Positions 5,195-7,336 of a stretch of 7,336 nucleotides of DNA are shown piece after piece (within the stretch, counting starts at the first letter, position 1; every line of letters begins with the position of its first letter). A program made the position numbers and the translations under genes. The stretch lies in assembly GCA_030672255.1 (NCBI GenBank), contig DAOVGU010000265.1:1-7336 (forward strand), given 5' to 3'. Source of the DNA: a bacterium. Lineage in GTDB: Bacteria > Ratteibacteria > UBA8468. The notes under the pieces were generated by a model. It was given only the letters and a program-made list of their open reading frames with translations, made no database searches and was not told the DNA's origin.

Positions 5195-6349
5195 TTAGAC
5201 ATAGCCTCGAGCCAACTGATGGGAAGGTATAGGAGGCAGAGATAAAACCTCTTGATAGACAGTGATTGTCTTTTCTATCATCTGCTCTATACTGAATTTC
5301 TCTTGAGCAATTTTTTTGGCGCTCTCTGCCATTTTTTTACATTCCTTCTGATGGGTGAAGGACCAGATAATTGCTTCGCAAAGGGCATAAGAATCACCGG
5401 GAGGAACAAGAAGTCCAGTCTTTCTATCTTCAATAATCTCAGGACTTGCGCCAATATTGGTACCAATCACTAAAATTTCGGCAAGCTGTGCCTCCACCAT
5501 TGTTCTTCCAAATGCCTCCGGAACTATCGAAGAAGAGACTAAAATATTTAGGGTTGGAAAGATCTTTTCTTTTTGCTCTGGAGGGATAAATTTTAGATTT
5601 CTTAGATGCAATTTTTTGAGAAGTTTTTCCAATTGTTGTTGGTAGGAAATTTTGTTCTTTTGGAGAGGACCAATGATAAAGCCTCGCACTTTAGGAAACT
5701 TTTCCTTCACTTTGGCCAATGCTTCAATAAAATAGGAATGACCTTTTAAGGGAGTAACTCTTGCCAGAATTCCAATACGATTTTCCCCCTCTCCTCTATC
5801 CTCCCCCTCAAGGGGAGTGAAACCCCCGGAGATAGGTGGGGGTGTAACTTGTGGATATTCCTTTAGCTCTACCCCATTGTAAACAACCCTCAATTTCTCC
5901 GCAGGCACTTTAAATTTCTCTTTTGCGTATTCAGCGATAGCGCTGCTTACGGCAATTACTCTTTCGCCTTTGGCCATAATCTTACTGAAGAAATGAGGAG
6001 AGTAGAAGCCATGAAAACCTGTGATAAAATGAGTTTTTTTTAGATTCCGACAGGAATAGTAACCAATCCAGGCCGGGACCCTGGATTTGGCGTGAAGGAT
6101 ATCGATATTTTCTTTGTGCAGAATTTTCCTTACCTCCTTAATGAGCTTTGCCATAACGATCGGAGATTTCCGATGGACAGGCAGAGTGTAATACTTTACA
6201 CCAATGCTCTCCAGTTCAGGAATTAGCCTTCCCCCATTAGAAATAACAATGGATTTATGCCCCCTTTTGGCCAAACCCCTGGCTAAATCAAGTGTCCCTT
6301 GCTCCACACCCCCAATATCCATCTCGGGAACTATCTGTCCAATATTCAT
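5195..6349 (-). CDS. Glycosyltransferase family 4 (GT-B fold), surface glycan synthesis
   Basis: A 384-residue retaining glycosyltransferase. The N-terminal acceptor domain begins MNIGQIVPEMDIGGVEQ with the loop GGVE, and the domain border lies near VVYNGVELKEY (155-165). The C-terminal donor domain has ARVTPLKGH (196-204, Arg197 and Lys202 for the sugar-nucleotide phosphates) and the E-x7-E motif with Glu278 and Glu286 in PEAFGRTMVE. It would transfer a sugar from a nucleotide-sugar donor at the cytoplasmic face of the inner membrane. The ATGA overlap with the GT9 gene points to the same pathway, lipopolysaccharide core or a related glycan. Odd: residues 168-191 (VTPPPISGGFTPLEGEDRGEGENR) are low-complexity, encoded by a hairpin repeat between the two domains, and look like an in-frame insertion. 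Donor and acceptor sugars are unknown. Confidence 0.92.
   Translation of the reverse strand: MNIGQIVPEMDIGGVEQGTLDLARGLAKRGHKSIVISNGGRLIPELESIGVKYYTLPVHRKSPIVMAKLIKEVRKILHKENIDILHAKSRVPAWIGYYSCRNLKKTHFITGFHGFYSPHFFSKIMAKGERVIAVSSAIAEYAKEKFKVPAEKLRVVYNGVELKEYPQVTPPPISGGFTPLEGEDRGEGENRIGILARVTPLKGHSYFIEALAKVKEKFPKVRGFIIGPLQKNKISYQQQLEKLLKKLHLRNLKFIPPEQKEKIFPTLNILVSSSIVPEAFGRTMVEAQLAEILVIGTNIGASPEIIEDRKTGLLVPPGDSYALCEAIIWSFTHQKECKKMAESAKKIAQEKFSIEQMIEKTITVYQEVLSLPPIPSHQLARGYV
5783..5848. repeat. In-frame hairpin repeat inside the GT4 gene
   Basis: C-run and G-run rich sequence with nested pairing: CCCCC 5785-5789 with GGGGG 5838-5842, CTATC 5796-5800 with GATAG 5831-5835, and CTCCCC 5801-5806 with GGGGAG 5812-5817 around a 5-nt loop. 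Its composition differs sharply from the surrounding gene. It contains no stop in the GT4 frame and keeps that frame open, adding roughly 22-24 residues rich in Pro, Gly and Glu at the domain linker. Dispersed repeats with CCCTCAAGGGG cores are known in various bacteria, usually between genes. Confidence 0.65.
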
Positions 6350-7308
6350 CTTAGTAAAGATTCGGCGGCGCGCAGAACCTCAGAAACTTTAATTAACTTC
6401 ATACAGAGGAAATTCCTTTTGCATCGGGTAACATTGCAGGGAGAACAACGAAGATTGCTGTGAACAATTTTATATCTGTTTTCATAGGGACCATAGCGAA
6501 GCCAATTACCCGGACCATAAATTGCTACCGTAGGACATTTCACCGCACTGGCAAGATGCATTGGTCCGGTATCATTGGTAATAAGCAATGAAGATTTTTC
6601 CAAAAGAGCAGCTAATTCTCCTAAGGTTGTCTTTCCCGCAAGGTTAATTGCCTCTATCTTCATTAATCCTTTTATCTTTTCAGCCAAATCCCTCTCTCTT
6701 TTCCCGCCAATAATGATAATCCTCACGTTATATTCTTTCGCTAATCTATCACTAACCTCAGCAAAACCTTCCTTTCTCCAGCGCTTTGCTTCCCAATTAG
6801 CACCCGGATTGAGGACAATCAATCTTTCCCCAGGCCCGATACCATAATCTTTAAGAGTCCTTTGTATTGAGAGCCGATCTTCCTCTGTGATAGGGAAGAA
6901 AAGGGTTTTATCTTTCGGGATAGGGAGAAAGGAAGGAAGCATCTTCAACCTTCTTTCCGCCTCATGGATCTTGTTTTTTTTGCTAAAGAGTTCCTTCCAG
7001 AAAAATGTAATCCTCTTTTTTGCTCCAATAAAGAAAGGAAGCAGTGTATTTCTGAAGTCAACGATGAGGTCAAAATGTTGAGCCTTGAGACTTTTTATTA
7101 AATTTGATCTCTCGGAAAGAGCGCTTTTTTTATCCCAGATGATAACTTCGGAAAACCAGGGATTATTTTCTACCGACTCTTTTGCCCTTGGTCCAACCAG
7201 AATAGAAAAATTTGCTGCGGGATATTTCTCCCGGATTGCCCGGATCGCGGGAGTAAGCAGAAGCATGTCCCCCAGGCAACTTAAACCAATAATAAGAACT
7301 TTTTTCAT
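6346..7308 (-). CDS. Glycosyltransferase family 9, ADP-heptose:LPS heptosyltransferase-like
   Basis: A 320-residue GT-B enzyme of the WaaC/WaaF/WaaQ family. The N-terminal domain begins KKVLIIGLSCLGDMLLLTPAIRAIRE with the GD-LL-TPA loop. The C-terminal donor domain has NPGANWEAKRW (167-177), GGKRERD (201-207), and the family signature NDTGPMHLASAVKCPTVAIYGP (245-266; Asp246, Gly248 and His251). Four C-terminal cysteines follow (288, 291, 296, 302; CxxCx4Cx5C), a pattern seen in part of this family. It likely transfers heptose or a similar sugar to lipid-A-linked core at the cytoplasmic face of the inner membrane, which suggests a diderm host; the exact acceptor and a waaF-type name cannot be assigned. 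Start ATG at 7308 has a good Shine-Dalgarno. Its stop overlaps the GT4 start by 4 bp (ATGA), indicating translational coupling. Confidence 0.93.
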   Translation of the reverse strand: MKKVLIIGLSCLGDMLLLTPAIRAIREKYPAANFSILVGPRAKESVENNPWFSEVIIWDKKSALSERSNLIKSLKAQHFDLIVDFRNTLLPFFIGAKKRITFFWKELFSKKNKIHEAERRLKMLPSFLPIPKDKTLFFPITEEDRLSIQRTLKDYGIGPGERLIVLNPGANWEAKRWRKEGFAEVSDRLAKEYNVRIIIIGGKRERDLAEKIKGLMKIEAINLAGKTTLGELAALLEKSSLLITNDTGPMHLASAVKCPTVAIYGPGNWLRYGPYENRYKIVHSNLRCSPCNVTRCKRNFLCMKLIKVSEVLRAAESLLR

Positions 7309-7313
7309 TTAAT

Positions 7314-7320
7314 CTTTCCT
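7314..7320 (-). promoter_or_regulatory. Ribosome binding site of the GT9 gene
   Basis: Minus-strand AGGAAAG ends 5 nt before the ATG at 7308. It is the only well-spaced Shine-Dalgarno-like sequence in the window and supports that start. Confidence 0.65.
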
Positions 7321-7336
7321 AGAACCTTCTCCGGGG

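Noticed and set aside
5777..5848. Frameshift or pseudogene in the GT4 gene
   Set aside because: The frame stays open through the repeat and all catalytic motifs lie in one frame on both sides.
7309..7336. End of a further minus-strand gene upstream of GT9
   Set aside because: Two frames could end here (TAG at 7319-7321 or TAA just before the ATG), but 28 bases are too few to support a call.

Overview
The window comes from a bacterial chromosome, most likely that of an uncultured diderm (Gram-negative type) lineage. The evidence is an ADP-heptose-type GT9 glycosyltransferase next to a GT4 glycosyltransferase, plus a bacterial HU protein, an M16 peptidase and a bacterial tRNA. DNA is moderately AT-rich, TTG serves as a start at least once, and Shine-Dalgarno signals are weak or absent in front of most genes. 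The sequence alone does not fix the phylum.

The layout is two convergent blocks that meet near 3380. On the + strand (1-3379) is a tightly packed three-gene unit. It holds a transglutaminase-like cysteine protein cut by the left edge, an ABC ATPase whose TTG start overlaps the previous stop, and a large polytopic permease of the ABC_tran_2 (PF16949) kind. ATPase and permease look like one transporter. The transglutaminase-like protein is linked to it by position and overlap only.

On the - strand, read from right to left, are GT9 (7308-6346), GT4 (6349-5195, ATGA overlap), an M16 zinc peptidase (5154-3892), a 90-residue HU/IHF protein (3744-3472) and a CAU-anticodon tRNA (3455-3384). The tRNA resembles tRNA-Ile2 more than elongator tRNA-Met. 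The GT pair probably acts in lipopolysaccharide core or other surface glycan synthesis. M16, hup and the tRNA are housekeeping-type genes.

The least ordinary content is a set of interspersed repeat elements. Two related copies share a 32-nt block (29/32 identical, all differences transitions) built of three 10-nt units and followed by hairpin-forming sequence. One copy, a single arm, forms the last codons and stop of the ATPase gene and fills the whole gap up to the permease start. The other, a full inverted repeat of about 130 bp, fills the space between the M16 peptidase and hup. A third, unrelated G/C-run hairpin repeat lies in frame inside the GT4 gene at the linker between its two domains. 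No CRISPR, phage, toxin-antitoxin or defence system is visible. No intergenic stretch exceeds 300 bp.
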